DNA of 16,460 nucleotides from Porphyromonadaceae bacterium UBA7087 (GTDB taxonomy: Bacteria; Bacteroidota; Bacteroidia; Bacteroidales; Muribaculaceae). A program made the translations under genes and the position numbers. The stretch covers positions 24,360-40,819 of the forward strand of contig DKYZ01000068.1 of the NCBI GenBank assembly GCA_002493515.1, read 5' to 3'. The notes below the pieces were generated by a model that saw only the letters and a list, made by a program, of their open reading frames with translations, searched no databases and was not told the origin of the DNA. Positions 1 to 7,690 of the stretch are shown piece by piece (position 1 is the first letter of the stretch; each line of letters opens with the position of its first letter).

Positions 1-1
1 T

Positions 2-1255
2 GACTCACGTGGCAATCCTACCGTTGAGGTAGACGTAATCCTTGAATCCGGCGCACGTGGCCGCGCTTCAGTTCCCTCTGGAGCATCCACTGGTGTCAAC
101 GAGGCTCTTGAGCTTCGCGACGGTGACAAGTCACGCTATATGGGCAAGGGCGTACAGAAGGCTGTAGCTAATGTCAACGGACCTATCGCCGAGGCCCTCA
201 AGGGTATGAGTGCTCTCGACCAGATCAGAATTGACGAGACTATGCTCGCTCTTGACGGAACTGAGACTAAGAGCAACCTTGGAGCAAACGCTATCCTTGG
301 CGTGTCTCTTGCTGTCGCTAAGGCTGCTGCCGATTACCTCGACCTCCCCCTCTACAAATACATCGGTGGCTGCAACACTTGCAGTCTTCCTGTTCCTATG
401 ATGAACATTATCAACGGTGGCGCACACTCTGACGCTCCCATCTGCTTCCAGGAGTTCATGATCCGTCCTATCGGCGCATGCTGCTTCAAGGAGGGTATCC
501 GCATGGGCACAGAGGTGTTCCATCATCTCAAGAAAGTGCTCAAGAGCCGCGGCCTCTCCACGGCTGTAGGCGACGAGGGTGGTTTCGCTCCCGCGCTCGA
601 CGGCACTGAGGACGCTCTCGACGTAATCATGCAGGCCATCAAGGACGCAGGCTACGAGCCCGGCAAGGATGTGACAATCGGTCTTGACTGCGCATCGTCG
701 GAGTTCTATCATGACGGCGTCTACGACTACACATGGAAGCAGGGTCCCGACGCTCCCAAGCGCACAAGCGAGGAGCAGGCCAAGTTCCTCGAGGAGCTCA
801 TCACGAAATACCCCATCGACTCGATCGAGGACGGTATGGACCAGAACGACTGGGAGGGCTGGAAGATCCTCACCGACCTTATCGGCGACCGCTGCCAGCT
901 CGTTGGCGACGACCTCTTCGTTACCAACGTGAAGTATCTTGAGAAGGGTATCGAGCTCGGCTGCGCCAACTCCATCCTCGTCAAGGTCAACCAGATCGGC
1001 ACGCTGACCGAGACTCTCCGCGCAGTGGAGATGGCTCAGCGCAACGGCTACACCGCAGTGATCTCCCACCGCTCGGGCGAGACGGAGGACGCTACGATCG
1101 CCGACATAGCCGTGGCTACCAATGCCGGACAGATCAAGACCGGTTCCGCAAGCCGCAGCGACCGTATGGCCAAGTACAACCAGCTTCTCCGCATCCAGGA
1201 GGAACTCGGCAGCGAGGCTGTCTACGGCTACAAGAAGATCGCCCGCAAGGGATAA
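2..1255 (+). CDS. eno: Enolase (phosphopyruvate hydratase), 5' end outside the window
   Basis: Enolase interconverts 2-phosphoglycerate and phosphoenolpyruvate in glycolysis in the cytoplasm. The reading frame is already open at base 2 and begins with DSRGNPTVEVDV, the family's N-terminal motif. About 12 residues are therefore missing compared with Bacteroides enolases. 417 residues are present. Visible family motifs are PSGASTG, the catalytic-loop region GGAHSDAP and FQEFMIRP, GDEGGFAP (catalytic Glu), the metal-binding IEDGMDQNDWEGW and GDDLFVTN stretches, VKVNQIGT (catalytic Lys) and SHRSGETED. The protein ends in KKIARKG. An internal ATG at 140 is not the start, because conserved sequence continues upstream of it. 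A strong intrinsic terminator follows directly, so the gene probably ends its transcript. Codons early in the visible gene end more often in T than later ones, which may reflect expression-related codon bias. Confidence 0.98.
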   Translation, partial: DSRGNPTVEVDVILESGARGRASVPSGASTGVNEALELRDGDKSRYMGKGVQKAVANVNGPIAEALKGMSALDQIRIDETMLALDGTETKSNLGANAILGVSLAVAKAAADYLDLPLYKYIGGCNTCSLPVPMMNIINGGAHSDAPICFQEFMIRPIGACCFKEGIRMGTEVFHHLKKVLKSRGLSTAVGDEGGFAPALDGTEDALDVIMQAIKDAGYEPGKDVTIGLDCASSEFYHDGVYDYTWKQGPDAPKRTSEEQAKFLEELITKYPIDSIEDGMDQNDWEGWKILTDLIGDRCQLVGDDLFVTNVKYLEKGIELGCANSILVKVNQIGTLTETLRAVEMAQRNGYTAVISHRSGETEDATIADIAVATNAGQIKTGSASRSDRMAKYNQLLRIQEELGSEAVYGYKKIARKG

Positions 1256-1290
1256 TCCGCACAAGTCTGCCCAGGCAGATGACGATAACA

Positions 1291-1326
1291 TGGGACGCAT
1301 CCGAACAGGATGCGTCTCATTTTTAT
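1291..1326 (+). terminator. Intrinsic terminator after enolase
   Basis: The arms GACGCATCC (1294-1302) and GGATGCGTC (1308-1316) pair perfectly around the loop GAACA. The stem extends outward by three more pairs, one of them a G-T wobble, to 1291 and 1319. The hairpin is followed by CATTTTTATTT. It lies 36 bases after the eno stop codon. The T-rich tail runs into the -33 element of the next promoter. Confidence 0.9.
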
Positions 1327-1357
1327 TTGCAGGTGTCGCCGATGGTTTGTAATTTTG
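1326..1357 (+). promoter_or_regulatory. Bacteroidota-type promoter for the DUF1460-like gene
   Basis: TTTG at 1326-1329 is separated by 20 bp from TAATTTTG at 1350-1357, an exact match to the TAnnTTTG -7 consensus. Transcription would start near 1362-1364. That gives a leader of only about 10-13 bases before the ATG at 1375, and it supports that ATG over upstream in-frame starts. The -33 element sits inside the T-tail of the eno terminator. Confidence 0.6.
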
Positions 1358-1374
1358 TGGAAAACTTGCATGCT

Positions 1375-2244
1375 ATGAACACACACCACATCATAAGATA
1401 TATAATTGCGGCGGCTGCCGCGCTTGGAATGTCGGGCGCGGCCTCGGCAGCCAGAGACTACAGATACCATTGCGGAGAGGACACCGTATTCGCGCAGAAA
1501 GCCATCACGGAGCTTTCAGCTACCGAGAACCTCGGAAAGAGGATAGTGGCCGCGGCGCACATGCTTGAGGGGATACCCCTGGCGGCGTCGGTTGAGAACG
1601 ACTCTGTCGGCACGCTTATGGTCAATTTCCACAGCTTCGACAATCTCGACTTCATCACGTCTGTCATGGCGCTCGCCAGAAGCGCAGGGATGCAGGGTGC
1701 CGACTGGCGCACGTATGCCTCGATGCTGGAGAATGTAGGGCGAAGAAAGGGGGAGGACAAGGGATTCGCCTCGAAGCTGAAATACGGCTCGCAGTGGATA
1801 GTCGACAATATCTACCGGGGCAACATAAAGGACATGACGGAATATTTCGAGGGCTCCACCTTCAAGACCAAGACCCTTGACCATTTCACCAGAAACCGCG
1901 ACCTCTATCCGGCGCTTGCCGATTCGGCCACGTATGAGGCGCAGAGGATGGTGGAGATGGGCTTCTACAGCCATAAGATTCCGCATGTGAAGAAGCAGAC
2001 CATCAACAACAGGAATTTCAGCGAGCTGCTCAAGGACGGCGACATCATCATGCTGCTTCCGAAAGAGCCCGACTACGACCTGTATGACGTGGGAGTGGTG
2101 GAGATAAAGGAGGACGGCCCGCATCTGATCCATCTGTCGCGCGAGGCAGGGAAAGTGACGGCGGATGAATATCCGTTGTCGCGCCTGTTCAAGCTCGAGA
2201 GCCAGCATTTCTACGGCTTCCGCTTCCTGCGTCCGGAGGAATGA
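1375..2244 (+). CDS. Exported DUF1460-like protein (N-acetylmuramoyl-L-alanine amidase-like fold), probably catalytically inactive
   Basis: The protein has 289 residues. Residues 1-25 form a classical signal peptide (hydrophobic IIAAAAALGMSG, then ASA), so it should be exported to the periplasm. The body resembles the DUF1460 family, NlpC/P60-like cysteine hydrolases linked to peptidoglycan. VNFHSFDNLDFITSVMALA (83-101) lines up with the family stretch VNL..LDCTTFVE..LALA, and GDIIML...YDVGVVEIKEDGPHLIHLS (222-255) lines up with GDII...VSHVGI....G.LHLLHAS. At the catalytic Cys position there is Asn90, and at the catalytic His position there is Asp238. The rest of the fold is kept over full length, with no frameshift or stop, so this looks like a pseudoenzyme rather than a decayed gene. 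It may bind cell-wall fragments, but that is a guess. An in-frame ATG at 1279 lies inside the eno terminator and was not used as the start. The alignment is from memory of the family, not a search. Confidence 0.75.
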   Translation: MNTHHIIRYIIAAAAALGMSGAASAARDYRYHCGEDTVFAQKAITELSATENLGKRIVAAAHMLEGIPLAASVENDSVGTLMVNFHSFDNLDFITSVMALARSAGMQGADWRTYASMLENVGRRKGEDKGFASKLKYGSQWIVDNIYRGNIKDMTEYFEGSTFKTKTLDHFTRNRDLYPALADSATYEAQRMVEMGFYSHKIPHVKKQTINNRNFSELLKDGDIIMLLPKEPDYDLYDVGVVEIKEDGPHLIHLSREAGKVTADEYPLSRLFKLESQHFYGFRFLRPEE

Positions 2245-2389
2245 GGAGCCTCGGGCAAGTGGCCGCGCGAGGGGTGTCAGGCCCGCCAATCGGGGTTGAT
2301 TAATGTCATAAATTCAGATTTGCATGGAAAAATGATATAAAAATATCTTAAAATTATTGGAGGGTATTGTTTTATTGGTTGCATTTTGC
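2245..2389. other. Intergenic stretch between the DUF1460-like gene and ansA
   Basis: The first 50 bases are GC-rich and contain a weak imperfect hairpin (CCTCG near 2250 with CGAGG near 2271, plus an inner GGC/GCC) without a T-tract, so it is not a convincing terminator. From about 2295 the sequence becomes AT-rich and leads into the ansA promoter. I see no ORF or RNA gene here. Confidence 0.4.
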
Positions 2390-2397
2390 TAACTTTG
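2367..2397 (+). promoter_or_regulatory. Bacteroidota-type promoter for ansA
   Basis: TTG at 2367-2369 lies exactly 20 bp upstream of TAACTTTG (2390-2397), a full match to TAnnTTTG, in an AT-rich context. The predicted start near 2403 leaves a leader of about 12 bases before the ATG at 2415. Confidence 0.65.
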
Positions 2398-2414
2398 CAG
2401 ATTCAAACCCTTAA

Positions 2415-3479
2415 ATGAACCAAACTTCTATGAGATCTAAGCGGTCAACAAAAATATTAATGATTTACACCGGCGGAACCATCGGCATGAAGGAGAATCC
2501 GTCGACCCATGCTCTTGAGCCGTTGGATTTCAGCCATCTGCTCGACAATGTGCCTAAGCTCAAGATGCTTGACTACAAGATTGACAGTCTCCAGTTTTCG
2601 GAGCCCCTCGATTCCTCGGCCATGACTCCATGCCATTGGAAGGAGATAGCCGAAGCCATAGAGAAGCATTACGAAGACTACGACGGATTTGTGATCCTGC
2701 ACGGCACAGACACGATGGCCTACACGGCGTCTGCCCTGAGCTTCATGCTCAAGAACCTCCGGAAGCCTGTCATAATCACGGGCTCGCAGCTGCCCATAGG
2801 GGAGGTGCGCACAGACGGAGAGGAGAATCTTATCACGGCCCTGCAGGTGGCTGCCGAATGCGACAGCGAAGGCAAGCCGATGGTGAAGGAAGTGGCCATT
2901 CTTTTCGAGAACTCGCTTCTCAGAGGAAACCGCAGCACCAAGCACAGTGCCGACAAGTTCAACGCTTTCCAGTCGAACAATTATCCGAGGCTTGCAAAGA
3001 TAGGGCTCGGAATCACGTATAATCATGACGCCCTGCTGCATGAGAAATGCGGCTGCGACGCCAAGCTCGAGGTGGAATACGGCTTCGACAGCAATGTGAT
3101 GGTGATCGACCTTTTCCCCGGTCTCCACGAGAATCTCTTCCGCTATATGCTCAACGCCCCCGGAATAAGGGGAATAGTGATGAAGACGTTCGGAGCCGGC
3201 AACGGTCCGTCGGCCGACTGGTTTCTCAAGGAGCTGAAGGAGGCTGTCGACAGGGGCGTGGTCATAGTCAACGTCACGCAGTGCGGCAACGGGTGTGTGC
3301 TTCCCTACCGCTACGAGACAGGGCGCAAGCTGCGCGAGGCGGGAGTAATATCCGGCCATGACCTCACGGCCGAGGCCGCCATCACGAAGCTCATGCATCT
3401 TCTCGCCCAGTCGGACGACCCTGCGGAGGTGAAGCGCCGTATGGAGGAGAATATCTGCGGCGAGATGACCGATCTCTGA
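2415..3479 (+). CDS. ansA: Type I L-asparaginase, cytoplasmic
   Basis: This enzyme hydrolyses L-asparagine to aspartate and ammonia. The protein has 354 residues, slightly longer than the roughly 340 of E. coli AnsA. YTGGTIGM (18-25) carries the nucleophilic Thr22. HGTDTMAYTASALSFML (from 96) carries the second catalytic pair, Thr98 and Asp99. KPVIITGSQLPIGEVRTDG is typical of the type I family. There is no signal peptide, which fits the cytoplasmic isozyme rather than the periplasmic type II. The start at 2415 suits the promoter 18 bases upstream. ATG 2430 (residue 6) is also possible, because the first beta strand begins only at about residue 13. The gene appears monocistronic, with its own promoter and a hairpin after it. 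Asparaginase identity is very secure from both Thr motifs; preference for Asn over Gln is inferred from the family. Confidence 0.95.
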   Translation: MNQTSMRSKRSTKILMIYTGGTIGMKENPSTHALEPLDFSHLLDNVPKLKMLDYKIDSLQFSEPLDSSAMTPCHWKEIAEAIEKHYEDYDGFVILHGTDTMAYTASALSFMLKNLRKPVIITGSQLPIGEVRTDGEENLITALQVAAECDSEGKPMVKEVAILFENSLLRGNRSTKHSADKFNAFQSNNYPRLAKIGLGITYNHDALLHEKCGCDAKLEVEYGFDSNVMVIDLFPGLHENLFRYMLNAPGIRGIVMKTFGAGNGPSADWFLKELKEAVDRGVVIVNVTQCGNGCVLPYRYETGRKLREAGVISGHDLTAEAAITKLMHLLAQSDDPAEVKRRMEENICGEMTDL

Positions 3480-3497
3480 TTGAAATAATACCGACAT

Positions 3498-3539
3498 ATT
3501 CAAAGGGCTGTCCCCATCAGCGGGGACAGTCCTTTGAAT
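3498..3539. terminator. Long hairpin between convergent ansA and S9 peptidase genes
   Basis: The 18-base arms at 3498-3515 and 3522-3539 pair completely except for one G-T wobble, around the loop ATCAGC. Each arm has an AT-rich outer half (ATTCAAAGG) and a GC-rich inner half (CTGTCCCC). There is no long T-run on either side, only TTTGAATTTC downstream. Its place between two converging stop codons (3479 and 3563) argues for a bidirectional terminator or 3'-end-protecting hairpin. Confidence 0.75.
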
Positions 3540-3562
3540 TTCATGCCATAAATATCGTGCCA

Positions 3563-6337
3563 TCAATCGAGCTCGAAGCCGAACTCCTGGCCTTTGCGTA
3601 GCGTGGGGATGCCCTCCTTCATCCAGCGCGGCATCGGGTCTCCCTTGAGATAATGGTCGAAAAACTGCTGGAGGCGGCGTGTTATGTCTTTTCTGTTGCG
3701 TCGCTCCTTGAGGTTGTGTTCCTCTCCGTTATACTGGAGCATCCACACCGGTTTTCCAAGTCTCCGCAGGGCCATGAACATCTCGATTCCCTGATACCAG
3801 GGCACAGCGCCGTCGTTGTCGTTGTGCATGATGAGCAGCGGTGTCGTCACCCTGTCGGCATGGAAGACGGGGGAATTGTAGATGTAGAGTTCGGGCGCGT
3901 CGAAAAGGGTGTGGCCGATACGGCTCTGTCCCATCTCATACTGCCCCTGGCGCGAGTCGCCCGAGCCCCAGCGTATTCCCCCGTATGCGGAGGTCATGTT
4001 GGCTACGGGTGCCCCGGAGCCGGCGCAGGCGAACATGTCGGTGCGCGTCACGAGGTAGGCCGTCTGGTATCCTCCCCAGCTCTGGCCGTCGATGCCTATC
4101 CTCTTGCGGTCGATGTTGGGGTAGAGGCGGCATATCTCCTCCACGCCGCTGCATACGTAATTATAGGCGTTGTCGCCCGGCACTCCCGGGGTGTAATGTA
4201 TGTCGGGAACGAAAATCACGTATCCACGGCTCACGTAGAAGGGATAGTTGACCCAGCTCCAGGAGGGCTGCATCTTGTAATGCTCGTAAAGCCTCTCGCT
4301 GCTGCGCTCGTAGAATACGGCCAGCATCGGATACTGCTTCTCGGGAGAGAAATCCTCCGGCAGATAGAGCACGCCCTCGGACTCCTTGCCGTCATAGGCC
4401 CTCCATTTCACGAGCTGCGCCGTCCCCCAGTTGTATTTCTCGGTCTGGCGGTAGGTGTCTGTCACCTGTGCCGCCTTCGCGAAATCCGTGCCTCGTGATA
4501 CCCAGAGGTCCGGGAGAATGGAGAAGTTGCCTCTTGTCCAGCTGTAGACGGGTGCGTCCTTGGCCTTTTCCACCTGCGTGAAGGTGTATCCCCCGAGAAT
4601 CTTCAGCGATGGCTCGGCCGGCCGGCCACATTTCGCTGTCGCGAGTCCGTTTCTCTTTGTCCTGAAATCGAATACGGAGAGCAGGATATCCTCACCGGCC
4701 TTGATTTCACGCTGCTCAGGGTCGGTCTGGATGCGCCTGAGGCGCATATTGTTTTTCCGGCCGTAGCCGTCGGTAAGGCACTCGGGGGATTTCTCTCCCT
4801 TCGGGTCGAGACACCATATGTCGTGGCTGTCGTAGACGTAAAGGGCGGCGTCCTCCTCCCTCCAGCCCATTATGCCGTAGGGCTGGCGTTCCATCGGGTG
4901 GTCGTCGTCCTCATCCCAGAGAGGATAAGGGATGCCTTCGGATACACATTTCTCGATGCCCTCGGCTATGTCGTAGACGTGGTATTGGCGTCCGGCAAAC
5001 CAGGCCACATATTTCCCGGCCGGAGAGAGCGCGAAGTTTTCCGGAGTCGCGGTGGCCACGTGTATCGATTTTCCGTCGGTCACGTTTTTCACGTTCAGCT
5101 CTATGGGCGCGAGGTAGTCCCACTGCTGCGATACGATCTTCTCCGACGGGTCGGCCACCAGGGCCCAGTCGCTGTCCCATCGGTTGCCGGGCGTCACCTC
5201 GGCGAGGGGATTGTCGGTGACAAGCACCTGCGTCTGCCTCTGCAGGTCGGTCACCACCGGGAAAGTGCGCTTGCGGGTCTTTTCCAGATTCTTCAGATCC
5301 TGCGGGGGAGTGTACGGGGCGTCCCAGCGCCATATGTCGAGGTCGGCGCGCTCGAAGCTCACTATGGTGGAGTCGTCGGGGGCTATGGCCGGGGCCACAC
5401 CGACAATGAGCCGGCGTCCGTCATGAGAGAACTCCGGTATCGAATACTGGTTGATGAAAAGGGAATCGGGATTTGCGCCCAGCGCGCGGTCAAGAGCCAC
5501 GCGGCGCGGCGTGAAGTCACGTTTGCCGATGTCAGATATGTTGAGCTCGTATCGGCGTGTGCCTGTCTCGATGGAGTCGTCGGAGGCGGTATAGGCGAGA
5601 AGGGTGCCTTCCCGGTTGAATACAGGGCGGCCGAAATGGCGTCTGTCGCGGTCTACGATACAGAGGGATGTGTCGGGTATCAGGATTACCCCGATGCCGT
5701 CTGTCGAGATTGAGTCCTTGGCCGGTTTCCTGGTGTTGAAGGCTACCTTGTCGCCGTTTTCGGCCACGACATACTCATCCACCCATTTCACCACCCTGGA
5801 TACGTCCTGCCCCAAACGGCGCACCACCAGCGGCTTGCCGGCCTTCTTATCCTTGAGGTCGGCGGGGCTGATATATGTGGTGTCGCATGAGAGATAGGCT
5901 ATCCAGTCGCCCCCCTCCTTGCCGAGCCTGTAGGAGAGCACATCTGCGATTTTCTGTATCTTACCCGAAGCGAGGTCAATCAGGGCCAGCGAATCCTGCG
6001 GCAGGTCGAAGTCTTTTTTCTTGTCTATTCTGGCCTGCCGGGTGTTCTCGAACCAGGGCTTTACCAGGGCCACGCCCCATTTGCCGTCGGCTGTGAATGC
6101 CGGGCGGTAGCCGCGCTCGATGTCGATTCGCTTTCCGCTCCTGGTGTCGTAGAATGTCAGCAGTCCGTCCCCCTCCTGGGGATTTACGGAGAATGCGCAC
6201 CAGCGGCCGTCGCGGGAGAAGGAATGGTTGACGGCCTCTTTCCAGGAGTCGAACGAATTATGGTCAAGCGGTTTCTTTGCGCCTATGGAGGCCGTCGCCG
6301 CTCCGAGGAGCAGCAACGGCAGGATCATGTTTCTCAT
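3563..6337 (-). CDS. Exported S9 family serine peptidase (prolyl oligopeptidase / acylaminoacyl-peptidase type)
   Basis: The protein has 924 residues. Residues 1-20 are a signal peptide (MILPLLLLGAATASIGA), so it is exported and probably periplasmic. Residues of about 30-630 match the N-terminal beta-propeller, with many short repeats of the form DGRWCAFSVNP, HDGRRLIVGV and AGKYVAWFAG. From about 660 to 905 there is an alpha/beta hydrolase domain with GQSWGGY (Ser753), MHNDNDGAVPWYQGIE (Asp842) and EEHNL (His874), a complete catalytic triad. The usual YGGP turn of S9 enzymes is FYERSSE here, which I recall as normal for this large Bacteroidota subfamily. There is no T9SS C-terminal domain; the protein ends in GFELD. 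It starts 26 bp after the ribBA stop and is probably the last gene of that transcript. Methionine 4 is an equally possible start. Family assignment is secure; the substrates, presumably peptides or their N-termini, are not known. Confidence 0.95.
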   Translation of the reverse strand: MRNMILPLLLLGAATASIGAKKPLDHNSFDSWKEAVNHSFSRDGRWCAFSVNPQEGDGLLTFYDTRSGKRIDIERGYRPAFTADGKWGVALVKPWFENTRQARIDKKKDFDLPQDSLALIDLASGKIQKIADVLSYRLGKEGGDWIAYLSCDTTYISPADLKDKKAGKPLVVRRLGQDVSRVVKWVDEYVVAENGDKVAFNTRKPAKDSISTDGIGVILIPDTSLCIVDRDRRHFGRPVFNREGTLLAYTASDDSIETGTRRYELNISDIGKRDFTPRRVALDRALGANPDSLFINQYSIPEFSHDGRRLIVGVAPAIAPDDSTIVSFERADLDIWRWDAPYTPPQDLKNLEKTRKRTFPVVTDLQRQTQVLVTDNPLAEVTPGNRWDSDWALVADPSEKIVSQQWDYLAPIELNVKNVTDGKSIHVATATPENFALSPAGKYVAWFAGRQYHVYDIAEGIEKCVSEGIPYPLWDEDDDHPMERQPYGIMGWREEDAALYVYDSHDIWCLDPKGEKSPECLTDGYGRKNNMRLRRIQTDPEQREIKAGEDILLSVFDFRTKRNGLATAKCGRPAEPSLKILGGYTFTQVEKAKDAPVYSWTRGNFSILPDLWVSRGTDFAKAAQVTDTYRQTEKYNWGTAQLVKWRAYDGKESEGVLYLPEDFSPEKQYPMLAVFYERSSERLYEHYKMQPSWSWVNYPFYVSRGYVIFVPDIHYTPGVPGDNAYNYVCSGVEEICRLYPNIDRKRIGIDGQSWGGYQTAYLVTRTDMFACAGSGAPVANMTSAYGGIRWGSGDSRQGQYEMGQSRIGHTLFDAPELYIYNSPVFHADRVTTPLLIMHNDNDGAVPWYQGIEMFMALRRLGKPVWMLQYNGEEHNLKERRNRKDITRRLQQFFDHYLKGDPMPRWMKEGIPTLRKGQEFGFELD

Positions 6338-6363
6338 GATGTTTCGGGTTTATGCGGAAAGAT

Positions 6364-7581
6364 TCAGTCCACGTTGTGGAGATTGTGTCCCATCCGCTCC
6401 TTCTTGGTGTGCATGTAGAAGCGGTTGTATTCGTTGGGCTCCACCTCAAGCGGCACGTTCTCCGTGATCTCGAGTCCGTACCCCTCCAGGCCGATACGCT
6501 TCACAGGATTGTTTGTCAGCAGGCGCATCTTGTGGATTCCCAGCGCGTTGAGGATGTTGGCCCCGACGCCATAGTCGCGCTCGTCGGCGCGATGGCCGAG
6601 ATGGAGGTTGGCGTCTACGGTGTCAAGCCCGTTTTCCTGGAGCTTGTAAGCCTTGATCTTGTCCATCAGACCGATGCCCCGTCCCTCCTGGCTGAGGTAG
6701 ATGATGGCTCCGCGCCCCTCTTTCTCGATCATCCTCATGGCGAGGTGGAGCTGTTCGCCGCATTCGCATCTCAGCGAGCCGAACGTGTCGCCGGTAAGAC
6801 ATGAGGAATGCACCCTCACGAGCAGTGGCTCGTCGCCTGAGATGTCGCCCTTTATAAGGGCTACATGCTCGAGGTTGTTGTCTTTCTGGCGGAATGGTAT
6901 CAGGCGGAAATGGCCGTACTGGGTGGGCATGTCCACCTCCTCGCCCTTCTCCACGATCGAGTCGTGTTTCATGCGGTAGGCGATGAGGTCGCGGATGCTC
7001 ACCAGTTTCAGCCCCCACTCGTCGGCTTTCTGCCTGAGTTCGGGAAGGCGTGCCATTGTGCCGTCGTCGCTCATTATCTCCATCAGGGCCGCGGCCGGCT
7101 GCAGCCCGGCGAGGCGGGCGAAGTCAACGGAAGCCTCCGTGTGTCCGCAACGCTGGATCACGCCCCTGTCCTGGGCGTAGAGGGGGTTGATATGGCCGGG
7201 GCGGCCGAATGTCTCGGGAGTGGAGGCCGGGTCGGCGAGCGCGCGTATGGTGGCGGCGCGGTCGGCGCTAGAGACTCCTGTGGAACAGCCTTCGAGCTTG
7301 TCGACGGTGACTGTGAAGGGCGTTCCGAGCACGGAGGTGTTCTCATTCACCTGGTGGTCGAGTTTCAGCTCGGCGCAGCGTTTGTTGGTGATGGGGGCGC
7401 AGAGCACGCCGCGGGCGTTCTTGAGCATGAAGTTCACGTCGTCGGGGGTGATTTTCTCGGCCGCGATGATGAGGTCTCCCTCGTTCTCGCGGTCTTCGTC
7501 ATCCACTACGATGATGAATTTGCCGTTGCGGAAGTCTTCGATGGCTTCCTCTATGGTGTCAAGTTTGATTTTGTTGTCCAT
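6364..7581 (-). CDS. ribBA: Bifunctional 3,4-dihydroxy-2-butanone-4-phosphate synthase / GTP cyclohydrolase II
   Basis: RibBA carries out the first committed steps of riboflavin synthesis from both precursors, ribulose 5-phosphate and GTP. The protein has 405 residues. The RibB half (about 1-205) has DDEDRENEGD (27-36), NTSVLGTPFTVTVD, GCSTGVSSADRAATI, GRPGHINPL and CGHTEASVD. The RibA half (about 210-400) has VHSSCLTGDTFGSLRCECGEQ with the zinc ligands Cys261, Cys272 and Cys274, then QEGRGIGLMDKIKAYKLQE, DYGVGANIL and GLEGYGLEI. Both halves look intact. The frame stays open for 63 codons upstream, back into rsmD, but that stretch is Pro/Ser-rich, unlike the family, and antisense-like. The start at 7581 (MDNKIKLDTIEEAI) fits the family. 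It lies 88 bp after rsmD and 26 bp before the S9 peptidase gene. I found no FMN riboswitch in the leader. Confidence 0.97.
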   Translation of the reverse strand: MDNKIKLDTIEEAIEDFRNGKFIIVVDDEDRENEGDLIIAAEKITPDDVNFMLKNARGVLCAPITNKRCAELKLDHQVNENTSVLGTPFTVTVDKLEGCSTGVSSADRAATIRALADPASTPETFGRPGHINPLYAQDRGVIQRCGHTEASVDFARLAGLQPAAALMEIMSDDGTMARLPELRQKADEWGLKLVSIRDLIAYRMKHDSIVEKGEEVDMPTQYGHFRLIPFRQKDNNLEHVALIKGDISGDEPLLVRVHSSCLTGDTFGSLRCECGEQLHLAMRMIEKEGRGAIIYLSQEGRGIGLMDKIKAYKLQENGLDTVDANLHLGHRADERDYGVGANILNALGIHKMRLLTNNPVKRIGLEGYGLEITENVPLEVEPNEYNRFYMHTKKERMGHNLHNVD

Positions 7582-7642
7582 TTTTATATATGGTTTATGT
7601 TTGGATTCATTCAAGGGCTCGGCTTGGGCCTCGCCACGGTGA

Positions 7643-7690
7643 GGAGGGGGAGGCTGCCGATTGGATTCCCTATTCGGAGGGGGAGGCAGC
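7643..7690. repeat. Imperfect 15-bp direct repeat at the rsmD 3' end
   Basis: GGAGGGGGAGGCTGC (7643-7657) recurs as GGAGGGGGAGGCAGC (7676-7690) with one mismatch and a 33-bp offset. The right copy encodes the last residues of RsmD (antisense) and the left copy lies in the ribBA leader. The purine-rich, low-complexity character suggests a small local duplication. Confidence 0.7.

Noticed and set aside
131..1300. A 389-codon open frame opposite enolase
   Set aside because: Enolase on the plus strand is certain; the antisense product has no family features and starts inside the terminator.
7582..7669. An FMN riboswitch upstream of ribBA
   Set aside because: I could not find the conserved RFN-element core, and 88 bases are too few for the full structure.
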